From Isoptericola cucumis (GTDB lineage: Bacteria > Actinomycetota > Actinomycetes > Actinomycetales > Cellulomonadaceae), in contig NZ_BMDG01000002.1 in assembly GCF_014635665.1 (NCBI RefSeq), positions 310,001-374,000 of the forward strand: a stretch of 64,000 nucleotides of DNA. Direction: 5' to 3'. The notes below the pieces were generated by a model. The model was not told the origin of the DNA, did not search any database, and saw nothing but the letters and a program-made list of their open reading frames with translations. Below, piece by piece: positions 42,892-52,199 of this stretch. Position numbers and translations under genes: made by a program. Numbering within the stretch: the first letter of the stretch is position 1; each line of letters opens with the position of its first letter.

Positions 42892-43557
42892 TCAGGAGAT
42901 CCACGACGGGTCGGACGCGAGCTCCTGGAGCTCGTTCACCAGCCGGGCCGTGTGGAACCCGTCGGCGACGGCGTGGTGCACCTGCACCGCCAGCGGGAGC
43001 ACCGTGCGCCCGTCCCGCTCGGTGTACCGACCGAGGGTGAAGATCGGCGCGAAGTGGTCCCACCCGCCCGCGACCTGCAGCGTGAAGCCGGTGAACGACG
43101 TCCAGGGCAGGCTCGACACGTCGAACGTGTTGGCGGGGACGTCGTCCTGGGGGAAGAAGGTCGTGGCGCTCCGGTGCGTGGCCAGGAGGTCGGCCGCGAC
43201 GTCGTGGAACCGGCCGAAGTCGGCGTCGAAGGGCGCCCAGACCGCGGCGAACGTCTCCCGCTCCGGGTTGAGCACGGTGAACATCGGGTGCAGCTCGTCC
43301 CACGTCGCCGGGGCGCCGTCGGCCGTGAGCGTCGTGCGGAACTCCGCGTGCCGGTTGACGAGCGAGGCCAGCGCCCACACCTGGGCGACGTAGGTCTTGC
43401 GGCCGGAGGCCCGCAGCGCGGCCGCCATCTCGGTCACGTCGACGTCGACCGTGACGGCGTAGGTGCACGGCACGCGGTCGCGGTAGTGCTCGAAGTGCTC
43501 GCGTCGGGGCCAGGTGGCGAGGTCGATCGGGCGCGCGGTGGTCACCAGCCGGAGCAT
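42892..43557 (-). CDS. Chloramphenicol acetyltransferase-fold O-acetyltransferase
   Basis: 221-residue CAT-like enzyme. The active-site His is in VQVHHAVADGFHTARL, the NPxxxxF-like core is in FTVLNPERETF, and DFGRFHDVA and WTSFTGFTLQVA match the trimer fold. ATG 43557 was chosen since the conserved part (PIDLATWPRREHFEHY) starts 9 residues later; further upstream sequence has no CAT similarity. CAT homologues in environmental actinobacteria do not always inactivate chloramphenicol, so resistance is not claimed. Confidence 0.85.
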   Translation of the reverse strand: MLRLVTTARPIDLATWPRREHFEHYRDRVPCTYAVTVDVDVTEMAAALRASGRKTYVAQVWALASLVNRHAEFRTTLTADGAPATWDELHPMFTVLNPERETFAAVWAPFDADFGRFHDVAADLLATHRSATTFFPQDDVPANTFDVSSLPWTSFTGFTLQVAGGWDHFAPIFTLGRYTERDGRTVLPLAVQVHHAVADGFHTARLVNELQELASDPSWIS

Positions 43558-43754
43558 GCCAGCCCGCGTCGTCGGGACGCCAGCGCATAGTCGGTCGCCG
43601 CCGCCGTGCACCCTCTCCAGGAGCGACTTGCACCCTGTCGGGCGCGCCGGCACCCACTCTGAGGCCGACGGCACCCATGCGCCTCCCCGCGCGCCCTGGG
43701 TGTCCTCTGGCCTGCGCGAACGTGGTCATACCACCACTTCAACAGGAGGAGACC

Positions 43755-45170
43755 ATGAAGACCACGAGGACCACCAAGATGCTCCGCACCGGTACGTGCT
43801 TCGCCGCGGGGGCGGCCCTCGCGCTCGCCCCGGGCGTCGCGACGGCCGTGGGCCAGGAGTCCGGGACCGGAGCGGACGGCGTCGGGGGTGGCCTCGAGGT
43901 CGAGACGGCCCCTCCGGCCGAGGAGACCACCGAGACGGAGCAGCCGTCGGTGGAGCCGGAGCCGGTGGAGCCTGCGCCGGTCGAGCCTGCGCCGGTCGAG
44001 ACGGCTCCTGTCGAGCCTGCGCCGGTCGAGACGGCTCCTGTCGAGCCTGCGCCGGTCGAGCCTGAGCCGGTCGAGCCCGAGCCCGTCGAGCCCGCGCCGG
44101 TCGACACGGCTCCTGTCGAGCCCGCGCCGGCGGAGACGGCTCCTGCCGCGGACGACGCGGAGGCCGCGACCCCGGACAAGGGCGAACCGGCCACCGAGAC
44201 GTCGAAGCCCGCGGCACCGAAGCCGGAGACGTCGGAGCCGAAGGCCTCGACGACGCAGAAGGCCGACGAGCCCGCCGGTGCGGGCCCCGGGATGTCGAAC
44301 GGCGGCTTCGTCGACGGCAACGACAAGTATCCGAACCCGGTCGACAAGATCGACGGGGACAGCTGGGAGGGCGCCGGCATTCCCGGTGTGACCTTCACGT
44401 TCACGAACAAGGGGACGATCGTCCTGACCTTCGGACCCGAGTTCAACCCGGAGACGCCGATCAACACCATCGTCCTGAAGGCCGGCAGCGGGCACGTCGT
44501 CTACACGGCCGACCGCCCGTTCCGGGCCGGGGACGTCGTGACCCTCACGACGGACCTGCTGCTCGAGGGCAAGGACATCAGCCACGTGACGTTCTACCCC
44601 GGTGGCGAGGACCCGACCGACCCGACGGACCCGACGGACCCGACGGACCCGACGGACCCGACGGACCCGACGGACCCGACGGACCCGACGGACCCGACGG
44701 ACCCGACGGACCCGACGGACCCGACGGACCCGACGGACCCGACGGACCCGACGGATCCCACGGACCCGACGGACCCGACGGACCCGACGGACCCGACGGA
44801 CCCGACGGACCCGACGGACCCGACGGACCCGACGGACCCGGTGGACCCGGTGGACCCGGTGGACCCGGTGGACCCGGTGGACCCGGCTGACCCCACGGTG
44901 CCGACCGACCCGACCGACCCGGCGAACCTGCCGACGTCGGACGTCACGACGGTGGCCCTGGACGTCGACACCATCGGCGCTCCGAGCCTGACCGAACCCG
45001 TGGCGGCACCGGTGGCCGAATCGGCGGCAGTGGTCGAGACGGACGGCGACGCACTCCCGCGGACCGGCCCGGACGGTGCCGGTGCGATGGCCGCGGCGGC
45101 CGCCGGACTGGTCGCCCTGGGCGGCCTGAGCCTGGCCGGGGCGCGCCGGGCGCGTCACGACGCGGACTGA
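43755..45170 (+). CDS. LPXTG surface protein with Pro-rich and (DPT)n stalk
   Basis: 471-residue wall-anchored protein. The signal peptide (residues 1-34) follows ATG 43755, which has AGGAGGAG upstream. Then come a Pro/Glu/Val repeat region ([10 protein letters not shown] units, about 70-135), a short folded domain (about 175-285, [17 protein letters not shown] and [12 protein letters not shown]), and 25 Asp-Pro-Thr plus 5 Asp-Pro-Val triplets. The end is LPRTG, a hydrophobic helix and RRARHDAD, a standard sortase signal. The stalk should extend the small domain beyond the wall. Ligand unknown. Confidence 0.88.
   Translation: MKTTRTTKMLRTGTCFAAGAALALAPGVATAVGQESGTGADGVGGGLEVETAPPAEETTETEQPSVEPEPVEPAPVEPAPVETAPVEPAPVETAPVEPAPVEPEPVEPEPVEPAPVDTAPVEPAPAETAPAADDAEAATPDKGEPATETSKPAAPKPETSEPKASTTQKADEPAGAGPGMSNGGFVDGNDKYPNPVDKIDGDSWEGAGIPGVTFTFTNKGTIVLTFGPEFNPETPINTIVLKAGSGHVVYTADRPFRAGDVVTLTTDLLLEGKDISHVTFYPGGEDPTDPTDPTDPTDPTDPTDPTDPTDPTDPTDPTDPTDPTDPTDPTDPTDPTDPTDPTDPTDPTDPTDPTDPTDPTDPVDPVDPVDPVDPVDPADPTVPTDPTDPANLPTSDVTTVALDVDTIGAPSLTEPVAAPVAESAAVVETDGDALPRTGPDGAGAMAAAAAGLVALGGLSLAGARRARHDAD
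44610..44897 (+). repeat. 9-bp in-frame tandem repeat coding (Asp-Pro-Thr)25-(Asp-Pro-Val)5
   Basis: Twenty-five units of the 9-mer GACCCGACG (first unit GACCCGACC; one other synonymous variant near 44755), then five GACCCGGTG units and two degenerate ones. All unit changes keep the frame, so slippage alters stalk length only. Confidence 0.95.
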
Positions 45171-45188
45171 CTCGGGCTGACGAGGGCA

Positions 45189-45224
45189 CGATGCCGGCCG
45201 GTGAGCGATCACCGGCCGGCATCG
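45189..45224. terminator. Bidirectional hairpin terminator
   Basis: A perfect 16-bp stem (45189-45204 with 45209-45224), loop GCGA, between the convergent LPXTG and LuxR genes. Confidence 0.8.
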
Positions 45225-45245
45225 CGTTGTGCCGGAAGGGCGTCG

Positions 45246-47834
45246 TCAGCCGCGCAGCGCGGCGCGGACGCCGGACCGGTCGGTGACCCCGAGCTTGTGC
45301 AGCAGCCGGTTGAGGTGGTTCTCGACGGTCTTGACGGAGATCCCGAGGGCGCGGGCGATCTCGCCGTTGGCGAGGCCGTCCGCGACGAGCGTGCCGACCT
45401 CCTGCTCGCGGGCCGTGAGCGTGGCCCCCGGCAGCGGGTCCAGCAGGGCGTCCGGGTCGACCCCGGCCCGGCGCAGCGCACGGTCGACGTCCTGCTGCAC
45501 GGCTCGTGCCTCAGCGTTCCGGTCCTCCGCCCGGAGACGGCGGACGGTCGCCCTTGCCGCGCGGACACCGAGCGTGACCTGGCCGGCGTCCGCGAGACGG
45601 CGGCCCAGCGTCGCACCCGCCATGACGTCCTCGTCGACGGTCGCCTCCGCGACCTGCACGATCGTCTCGACGAGGCCCGCGGGCTCCGGCCCGACGGCAC
45701 CGCGCAGCGTCGCTACCCGCTCGGGGTCGGGGGCGACGTCGATCAGGTCCCCGGCGCGCACCGCCGCGGAGACGAGGTAGCCGCGCTCGAGCAGGTCGAG
45801 CACGGCCTCCCACCCCTGCTCGGGGTCGACGCCGTCGGCACCGTCCGTCCGGGGCACCCAGGACACCGACGGCAGCAGGGCGGCCCCGCGGCGGGACGTC
45901 CGTTCGGCCTGACCGGCCAACATCGCCGACGACGTCACGTGGCCGTCGCGCCGGGCGACGGCGGCGGCGACCTCGAGGATGGCAGCCAGGTAGTGGCGCT
46001 GCAGGGCGGAGCCGAGCCCGATCGCCAGGACCGACCCGAGCAGGCGGCGCAGCTCGCGCGTCCGTCCGAGCAGCAGGAGGGCGCTGAGCGCCACGAACGC
46101 GTGCCCGGGGACGGCCTCGACGTCGACGTGGGCCCGCGCGCGCTCAAGATGCGCCGAGCTCCAGGTCAGCGCGCCGTGCACGTCACCGTCGACGAGCATC
46201 GCCAGGCCCGTGAGCACCCGCGACCGCGTCGCGAAGTCGGGGTCGGTCCACTCGGTGGCGCTCAGCAGGGCGGCGGCGGCCTCGGGCCTGCCCGTGGCGA
46301 GCAGGTGCTCCGCGTCGACCGTCGACGAGAACTCGCGAGTGCGGGACCACACCGGGTCGGACGTCGCGGGCCACTCCCGCCACGCGGGGACCCGGTCGTA
46401 CACGAGGGTCAGATGGTCCTCGACCGCGTGGAGCAGCCCCGACCAGGGGCCGACCTCGCCTCCCGCCCGGCGCAGCAGGGCACGGGCGGCGTCGGGGTCG
46501 TCGTCGGCGGTGGCGAGCGCGTGAGCCCGCCACCGGTAGAAGGCCGCCATCTCGGCCGGGTCGTCGGACGGTGGCGTTCCGTCGACGACCTCGTGCATCG
46601 CCTCGATGCTGCCGTTGCCGATCAGCAACGCCCGCAGATAGTGGGCGGCGGTGCGCGGCGACGGGTGGCGCTCCCACTCGTGGCGGCGCAGGAGGAGCTG
46701 CCGGCGCTGCTCGTCCGCGGTGAGCCGGTTGAGCACCGTGTCCGAGAGCCCGGCCCTGCCCGGCTCCTCTGTGGGCACCGCCGAGGCGTCCACCACGGGC
46801 TCGAACCACTGCGCCACGGTCGAGCGTTCACGCTCCTCCGGCTCGGTGCGAGCCCCCGGGTCGAGCAGCTGCGTCATCCGGTCGGCGAACCGCAGGCGGC
46901 GCGCACCGAGTGGCAGGTGGCGGTACCGCTCCTCGACGAGCGGCGGGTAGATGCCGACGACGACGCCGTCGCCCTGCGGGACGAAGCGCAGGAGCTGGCA
47001 GGCGTCCAGGTCCTCGAGCGCCTGCCAGCCGACGAGCTCCACCGCGGTCGGCAGGTCGACAGCGCCCGCGAGCGACAGGATCTGCACCGCCTCCACGCCG
47101 TCCGGGTCGAGGTCGGCGATCAGCGGCTGGACGACGCGGGTCAGGCCGGGGCTCCACAGGTCCGGGCCGGCGACCCAGGTGCCGTTCACCTGGCGGAGCC
47201 GGCCGCTGCGCCGGGCGGCCTCGGCGACGGCGACCACCAGCCCGGGCAGCCCGCCCGACGACCGGTTGATGCGGGTGACCACCTCCGGGTCGACCTCTCC
47301 CGGCAGGACCGCGCCCAGCAGGGCGGACACGTCGACGTAGTCGAGCACCGGCACGGTGAGCTGGACGCCGGGGCGGACCTCCGACGGCAGCGCGTACGGG
47401 TCCGCGGACCGTTCCGGCCGCGGGCGGGAGGCGGTGAGCAGCGGGAACGCGCGGCGCGCGTGCGCCGCGGTGACCGCACCGGCTGACGCCTGGTCGAGGT
47501 CGTCGACGTCGTCCACGACGAGCACGGTGCGGCCGTCGTCGACCGCCTTCTCGACGAGCCGCACGGCCGTCGTCACCGCCGACTCGCCGCGGTGGTCGCC
47601 ACGACGGGCCAGGTCGGCGACCGCGAGCGCTTCGAGCGGCCGGTCCTTGAGCGTCGCGATCCCCTGGACGCGCACCACGTCCCAGCCGCGCTCCACCAGT
47701 CCGGAGGTCGCGTCGGCGACCAGCATGCTGCGGCCCGAGCCCTTCTGGCCGATCAGGTCGACGCTGGACCCGGCGACGAGGTGGTCGACGATCTCGTCAC
47801 GCAGGTCCGTGCGGAACGCGTCCCGGCCGGCCAT
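45246..47834 (-). CDS. Large LuxR-family (LAL/MalT-like) regulator with P-loop domain
   Basis: 862-residue regulator. The N-terminal AAA/NACHT-like domain has LIGQKGSGRSML where the Walker A Lys is replaced by Arg, and Walker B TVLVVDDVDDLD. A long helical (TPR-like) middle region follows, and the C-terminal LuxR helix-turn-helix (TAREQEVGTLVADGLANGEI, then ISVKTVENHLNRLLHKLG). ATG 47834 is 22 bp after the xylB stop, so it is likely co-transcribed with xylAB. Binds DNA; the signal is unknown. Confidence 0.88.
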   Translation of the reverse strand: MAGRDAFRTDLRDEIVDHLVAGSSVDLIGQKGSGRSMLVADATSGLVERGWDVVRVQGIATLKDRPLEALAVADLARRGDHRGESAVTTAVRLVEKAVDDGRTVLVVDDVDDLDQASAGAVTAAHARRAFPLLTASRPRPERSADPYALPSEVRPGVQLTVPVLDYVDVSALLGAVLPGEVDPEVVTRINRSSGGLPGLVVAVAEAARRSGRLRQVNGTWVAGPDLWSPGLTRVVQPLIADLDPDGVEAVQILSLAGAVDLPTAVELVGWQALEDLDACQLLRFVPQGDGVVVGIYPPLVEERYRHLPLGARRLRFADRMTQLLDPGARTEPEERERSTVAQWFEPVVDASAVPTEEPGRAGLSDTVLNRLTADEQRRQLLLRRHEWERHPSPRTAAHYLRALLIGNGSIEAMHEVVDGTPPSDDPAEMAAFYRWRAHALATADDDPDAARALLRRAGGEVGPWSGLLHAVEDHLTLVYDRVPAWREWPATSDPVWSRTREFSSTVDAEHLLATGRPEAAAALLSATEWTDPDFATRSRVLTGLAMLVDGDVHGALTWSSAHLERARAHVDVEAVPGHAFVALSALLLLGRTRELRRLLGSVLAIGLGSALQRHYLAAILEVAAAVARRDGHVTSSAMLAGQAERTSRRGAALLPSVSWVPRTDGADGVDPEQGWEAVLDLLERGYLVSAAVRAGDLIDVAPDPERVATLRGAVGPEPAGLVETIVQVAEATVDEDVMAGATLGRRLADAGQVTLGVRAARATVRRLRAEDRNAEARAVQQDVDRALRRAGVDPDALLDPLPGATLTAREQEVGTLVADGLANGEIARALGISVKTVENHLNRLLHKLGVTDRSGVRAALRG

Positions 47835-47856
47835 CGCACCACCTCACCCGTCGTCG

Positions 47857-49350
47857 TCACCCTGGATCGACGATGTCACGGACGGCGGCGTACTGCTCGC
47901 GCACCACGGGCCGGGGGTCGGCGTCCAGGGTGGTGGTGACCGTCGTGGACCATGCCGGCGCGGGTGCGCCCGCGTCGTGGGTCGTGGCCAGCACCCACGC
48001 GGCCTGGCGCGCGGCGCCGTCGGCGACGTACTCGCCGGGCTCGGGGATGCTCACCGGAGTCCCGAGCACCTGCGCGGCCACCTGTTGCACGGCGGGCGAC
48101 TGCGCCGCCCCGCCGATGAGCATGACCCGCTGGACCGGGACGCCCTGGGAGCGCAGGGCGTCCAGACCGTCGGCGAGCCCGCACAGCATGCCCTCCACGT
48201 AGGCGCGGGCCAGGTGCTCGCGGGTCGACGTCGCGAGCCGGATGCCGTGCAGGGTCCCGGTGGCGTCGGGGCGGTTGGGGGTGCGCTCGCCCTCGAGGTA
48301 GGGGACCAGCACCAGGCCGTCGGCGCCGGCGGGCGCGGCGAGGGCGAGGCGCGCGAGCTCGTCGACGTCGACGCCGAGCACGGCGCGGGCGGCGTCGAGC
48401 ACGCGGGCGGCGTTGAGGGTGACGGCCAGCATGAGGGCGTTGCCGGTCGCGTCGGCGAAGCCGTTGATGGCGCCGGTGCCGTCGGCGGTCCGCCTCGGGG
48501 CGACCGCGGACACGACGCCGGAGGTGCCGATGGAGACGGCGATGTCGCCCGGCTCCATCCCGAGCCCCAGCGAGGCTCCGGCGTTGTCGCCGGTGCCGGG
48601 GCCGATCAGGGCGCCGCCGTCGACGCCGGAGCCGGCGACCGAGGCGTGGGCGACGCCGCCGGACTCGGCCGGGCCGAGCACGCGGGGGAGGATCACGTCG
48701 TCGCGCCCGAGTGCGAGCCGCAGCAGGTCGCGGCGGTACTCGCCGGCCCCGTCCGCGCCCTCGGCGTCGTAGTAGCCGGTGCCGGAGGCGTCGGAGCGGT
48801 CGGTGACGAGCGCGTCGAGCCGCGGCCCGAGCGGCGACTCGCCCTCGGGCCCGTAGCCGGCGATGCGCCAGGTCAGCCAGTCGTGGGGGAGCGCGACGGC
48901 GGCGACGCGGGCGGCGTTCTCCGGCTCGGCGTCGCGCAGCCAGCGCAGCTTGGTGACGGTGAGGGACGCGACGAGGACGGAGCCGACGGCGTCGGCCCAC
49001 GCCTGGGCGCCGGTGGCCCGGTCGCCGTCGCCGAGCTCGCGGACCAGGTCCTCCGCGGCGGGAGCGGAGCGGGTGTCGTTCCACAGGATCGCGTCGCGGA
49101 TCACGCGGCCCTCGGCGTCGAGGGCGACGAGCCCGTGCTGCTGCCCGCCGACGGCGATCGCGGCGACGTCGTCCAGGCCGCCGGCCTCCTGCGCCGCGGT
49201 GCGGAAGGCGTCCCACCAGTGCTGCGGGTCGATCGAGGTGCCGTCGGGGTGCTTCGCGGACCCGGACCGGACCAGCCGGCCCGTCTCGGCGTCGCGCACG
49301 ACGATCTTGCAGGACTGCGTGGACGTGTCCACGCCGGCGACGAGGGGCAT
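47857..49350 (-). CDS. xylB: Xylulokinase
   Basis: Phosphorylates D-xylulose to xylulose-5-phosphate for the pentose phosphate pathway. 497-residue FGGY-family kinase: ATP-binding [15 protein letters not shown] at the N-terminus, [21 protein letters not shown], the catalytic Asp region around [14 protein letters not shown], and C-terminal [22 protein letters not shown]. It lies 111 bp after xylA with a long hairpin in the gap. Confidence 0.95.
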   Translation of the reverse strand: MPLVAGVDTSTQSCKIVVRDAETGRLVRSGSAKHPDGTSIDPQHWWDAFRTAAQEAGGLDDVAAIAVGGQQHGLVALDAEGRVIRDAILWNDTRSAPAAEDLVRELGDGDRATGAQAWADAVGSVLVASLTVTKLRWLRDAEPENAARVAAVALPHDWLTWRIAGYGPEGESPLGPRLDALVTDRSDASGTGYYDAEGADGAGEYRRDLLRLALGRDDVILPRVLGPAESGGVAHASVAGSGVDGGALIGPGTGDNAGASLGLGMEPGDIAVSIGTSGVVSAVAPRRTADGTGAINGFADATGNALMLAVTLNAARVLDAARAVLGVDVDELARLALAAPAGADGLVLVPYLEGERTPNRPDATGTLHGIRLATSTREHLARAYVEGMLCGLADGLDALRSQGVPVQRVMLIGGAAQSPAVQQVAAQVLGTPVSIPEPGEYVADGAARQAAWVLATTHDAGAPAPAWSTTVTTTLDADPRPVVREQYAAVRDIVDPG

Positions 49351-49378
49351 CGTTGCTTCTCTCTCAGGCGGGCCGGAG

Positions 49379-49439
49379 CGTGGTGAGCGCGGGCTCGGGA
49401 CGGTCCGAGGTCGGACGGCCCGGGCCCGCGCTCACCACG
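49379..49439 (-). terminator. Intercistronic hairpin between xylA and xylB
   Basis: Arms 49379-49394 and 49424-49439 form a perfect 16-bp stem; a smaller GTCCG/CGGAC stem sits inside the 29-nt loop. It may be a partial terminator or mRNA stabiliser that makes xylA product exceed xylB product. Confidence 0.6.
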
Positions 49440-49461
49440 TCGGCGGGGATGTGGTCGGGCG

Positions 49462-50628
49462 TCAGCCGATGAGGTGGCGCAGCGCGAGCTGGTGCAGACG
49501 CACCAGACCGTAGTCGCGCTCCGCGACCGCGTCGACGTCGACGTCCTCGTAGGCGGACGTGTCGGCGAGGAAACTCTCGAACGACTCGCCCTCGGCCAGC
49601 GTCGGCTGACCCAGCTCGAAGATGCCGGCGTGCTCGAAGGCCTGCTGCACCTCCGGGTCCTCGCGGTAGGCCTTGGCCTTGGCGGCGAGCATGTCGTAGG
49701 TCTCCATGTTCGCCTTGGCCGACTCCCACACGCCGTCGAGGTACTCGGTGCGGCTGGGCTTGTAGTCGAAGTGGCGCGGGCCCTCGTAGCGCGGGCCGCC
49801 GTTCGGGAAGCCGTTCTCGAGCATGTCGACCGTGAAGAACGCGCTCAGCAGGTCACCGTGGCCGAAGACCAGGTCCTGGTCGTACTTCGGGCCGTGCTGG
49901 CCGTTGAGGTCGATGTGGAACAGCTTGCCCGCGTACAGCGCCAGCGCGAGGCCGTGCGTGTAGTTGAGGCCCGCCATCTGCTCGTGGCCCGTCTCCGGGT
50001 TGAGGCCGACGATGTCGCCGTGGTCGAGCGTGTCGATGAGGGCGATCGCGTGGCCGATGCTCGGCAGGAAGATGTCGCCGCGCGGCTCGTTGGGCTTCGG
50101 CTCCAGCGCGATGCGCAGGTCGTAGCCCTTCTCCTTGATGTACGCGGCGACGGTGTCGATGCCCTCGGCGTAGCGGGCGTGCGCGGCGTGCAGGTCCTTG
50201 GAGTTGTCGTACTCCGTGCCCTCGCGGCCGCCCCACATGACGAACGTCGAGGCGCCCATCTCCGCGGCGAGGTCGGCGTTGCGCAGCACCTTGCGCAGGC
50301 CGTAGCGACGCACCTCGCGGTTGTTCGAGGTGAACGCGCCGTCCTTGAAGATCGGGTGCGTGAAGGTGTTGGTGGTGACCATCTCGCAGACGAGGCCGGT
50401 CTCCTCGGACGCCTTCTTCACCGAGTCGATGTGCTTCTGCCGGTCGGCGCCCTCGGAGCCGAACGGGAACACGTCGTTGTCGTGGAACGTGAAGCCCCAC
50501 GCGCCGAGGTCGGCGAGCTTGCGGATCGAGTCCGCCGGGTCCAGGTCGGGGCGGGTGGCGGTGCCGAACGGGTCGTTGGCCGGCCAGCCGACGGTCCAGA
50601 GGCCGAACGAGTACTTGATGTCGCTCAC
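49462..50628 (-). CDS. xylA: Xylose isomerase
   Basis: Isomerises D-xylose to D-xylulose (also glucose/fructose). 388 residues, the short group I type found in actinobacteria. Catalytic His in [12 protein letters not shown], metal ligands in [12 protein letters not shown] and [15 protein letters not shown], and the Trp-Gly region [15 protein letters not shown] 50628. Transcribed leftward from a promoter that overlaps that of the divergent ROK regulator. Confidence 0.97.
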   Translation of the reverse strand: MSDIKYSFGLWTVGWPANDPFGTATRPDLDPADSIRKLADLGAWGFTFHDNDVFPFGSEGADRQKHIDSVKKASEETGLVCEMVTTNTFTHPIFKDGAFTSNNREVRRYGLRKVLRNADLAAEMGASTFVMWGGREGTEYDNSKDLHAAHARYAEGIDTVAAYIKEKGYDLRIALEPKPNEPRGDIFLPSIGHAIALIDTLDHGDIVGLNPETGHEQMAGLNYTHGLALALYAGKLFHIDLNGQHGPKYDQDLVFGHGDLLSAFFTVDMLENGFPNGGPRYEGPRHFDYKPSRTEYLDGVWESAKANMETYDMLAAKAKAYREDPEVQQAFEHAGIFELGQPTLAEGESFESFLADTSAYEDVDVDAVAERDYGLVRLHQLALRHLIG

Positions 50629-50714
50629 GGGGTTCTCCTCGTTGAGGTGGGGATGTCGAGTCGGGGGTACCGCGCGACGTCGCGGGCCACCGCGACGTTT
50701 TGTTGTATGGCTGA

Positions 50715-50743
50715 ACTATTGCGCGCCGCTGGGCTAGAGTCAA
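50715..50743. promoter_or_regulatory. Overlapping divergent xylA / xylR promoters
   Basis: Minus strand: TTGACT (50738-50743), 17 bp, AATAGT (50715-50720) for xylA. Plus strand: TAGAGT (50735-50740) 6 nt before the GTG at 50747, a leaderless promoter for the ROK gene. The two elements share three bases, so polymerase binding is mutually exclusive. The AT-rich stretch TTTTGTT, 9 bp, AACTATT (about 50698-50720) is a candidate ROK operator. Confidence 0.55.
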
Positions 50744-50746
50744 CAC

Positions 50747-51976
50747 GTGCCAGCCACCCCGACGACGGCGCCGACCGCGCACCCCGCGCCTCCCACCGGC
50801 GCTGCCGCCTCGCGCCAGCACACGCTGCGCGAGCGCAACCTGAGCCTCGTCGCGTCCGCCGTCTACGAGGCCACCACACCACCGTCGCGCGCCGACGTCG
50901 CCGCCGCCACGGGACTGACCCGCGCGACCGTCTCCACCCTCGTCGACCGGCTCGTCGCCGGCGGCCTCCTCGCCGAGCTGCCGCCCGTCGTCGCGCAGCG
51001 CGCCGGGCGCCCCGCCGTCCCGCTCCAGCCCGCGCGGCGCACCCTCGTCGGCCTCGGGCTCGAGGTCAATGTCGACTACCTCGGGGTGCGGGCGCTGGAC
51101 CTCGTCGGCGACGTCGTCGCCGAGCGCGTCGTCACCGGGTCGCTGCACGACTCCGACCCGGGCGAGGTGCTCGCGCGGCTCCGCGGCCTCGCGGCCGGGG
51201 CGATCGCCGAGCTCGAGGGCGCGGGCATGCGGGTGGCCGGTGCGCGGCTCGCGCTGCCCGGGCTCGTGGACGCCCGCGGTGCACGGCTCGAGGTGGCGCC
51301 CAACCTCGGCTGGTCGTCGGTCGAGCCCGTGCCCGTGCTCGACCTGCGCGCCGGTGACGGCAGCCCGCTCGACGTCGAGGTCGCCAACGAGGCCAAGCTC
51401 GCGGCCCTCGCCGAGCTCGCGGGCGATGTGCCGTCCTCGTTCCTCTACGTCTCCGGCGACGTCGGCGTCGGCGCGGGGATCGTCGTGGACCGGCAGCTCT
51501 TTCTCGGGCAGCGCGGCTGGAACGGCGAGATCGGGCACGTCGTCGTCGACCCCGCCGGGCCACGCTGCTCCTGCGGCGCCACCGGCTGCCTGGAGCAGTA
51601 CGCGGGCAAGGAGGTGCTGCTGCGCGGCGCCGGGCTGCCCGCGTCTGCGCCCGTGCACGCCGTCGTCGACCTGCTGCGCGACGGGGACGACGCCGCGCTC
51701 GCCACCGTGCAGCGCGCCGGCCGGGCCCTCGGCTCCGCGCTCGCCACGTTCGTCAACCTTGTCGACGTCTCGACCATCGTCCTCGGCGGAACGTACGCCG
51801 AGCTGTTCGGCTGGGTCGGGCACGTCGTGGCGGGCGTCGTCGAGGAGCGCGCCCTCGCCGCGCCGTTCGCGCCCGTCGACGTGCGGCCCGCCGCCGCCGG
51901 CCCGCACGCCGCGCTCACCGGCGGCGCGCGCGAGGTGTTGCGGGCGGTCGTCGCCGACCCCGCGGTGTGGGTGTGA
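50747..51976 (+). CDS. ROK-family transcriptional regulator (XylR-like)
   Basis: 409 residues. N-terminal winged helix (about 22-85; PPSRADVAAATGLTRATVST, LVDRLVAGGLLAEL) and a ROK sugar-binding domain: VGAGIVVDRQLFLGQRGWNGEIGHV, with the zinc motif C-x-C-x4-C in RCSCGATGCLEQY. Divergent from xylA, so it is the probable xylose-responsive repressor. GTG 50747 coincides with the predicted transcription start. Confidence 0.88.
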   Translation: MPATPTTAPTAHPAPPTGAAASRQHTLRERNLSLVASAVYEATTPPSRADVAAATGLTRATVSTLVDRLVAGGLLAELPPVVAQRAGRPAVPLQPARRTLVGLGLEVNVDYLGVRALDLVGDVVAERVVTGSLHDSDPGEVLARLRGLAAGAIAELEGAGMRVAGARLALPGLVDARGARLEVAPNLGWSSVEPVPVLDLRAGDGSPLDVEVANEAKLAALAELAGDVPSSFLYVSGDVGVGAGIVVDRQLFLGQRGWNGEIGHVVVDPAGPRCSCGATGCLEQYAGKEVLLRGAGLPASAPVHAVVDLLRDGDDAALATVQRAGRALGSALATFVNLVDVSTIVLGGTYAELFGWVGHVVAGVVEERALAAPFAPVDVRPAAAGPHAALTGGAREVLRAVVADPAVWV

Positions 51977-52019
51977 GTACTGCGGCGACGGCGTCGGACG
52001 GGTGACGTGGTCGCTCGGT

Positions 52020-52025
52020 TAGGGT
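52020..52025 (+). promoter_or_regulatory. -10 box before the leader peptide
   Basis: TAGGGT ends 7 nt before a GTG at 52033, so the transcript would begin at or next to the leader peptide start codon. Confidence 0.45.
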
Positions 52026-52032
52026 TTCTCCC

Positions 52033-52086
52033 GTGTCTGGTGCTTCTGCCGCGGCCGCTGCCGCAGTGACGAGGGCGCTCCGCTAG
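52033..52086 (+). CDS. Putative 17-aa leader peptide of the DHA2 exporter
   Basis: GTG-initiated ORF reading M-S-G-A-S-A6-V-T-R-A-L-R-stop. It follows a TAGGGT -10 at leaderless distance and ends in the first arm of an extended stem. Six consecutive alanine codons then Arg-Ala-Leu-Arg could favour ribosome stalling. Leader peptides of this size precede inducible exporter and resistance genes in actinobacteria. Confidence 0.45.
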   Translation: MSGASAAAAAAVTRALR

Positions 52087-52192
52087 CGGCGGGGCGTCCG
52101 ACTCCTCACTTCAGCTGAACGCTCCGCCGCTCCGTGTCCACCCCGGAGCGGCCGTCTCGTGCTGCCCGGGATCCACTCTCGAGCAACGGAGC
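52085..52192 (+). promoter_or_regulatory. Attenuator-like alternative stems before the DHA2 exporter
   Basis: Stem A pairs 52085-52097 with 52119-52131 (13 bp, one G-T). Stem B pairs 52126-52134 with 52144-52152 (9 bp). They share 52126-52131 and exclude each other. The ribosome-site sequence CGGAGC (52187-52192) can also pair with GCTCCG at 52121-52126, inside stem A. Ribosomes held on the leader ORF would break stem A's first arm. Confidence 0.45.
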
Positions 52193-52199
52193 AACTCTC

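Noticed and set aside
42892-43557. Chloramphenicol resistance gene
   Set aside because: The fold and active-site His are present, but many environmental CAT-like proteins do not inactivate the drug, and no mobile context is seen.
44610-44897. Regular repeat that might be a CRISPR array
   Set aside because: The unit is 9 bp with no spacers and encodes Asp-Pro-Thr in frame.
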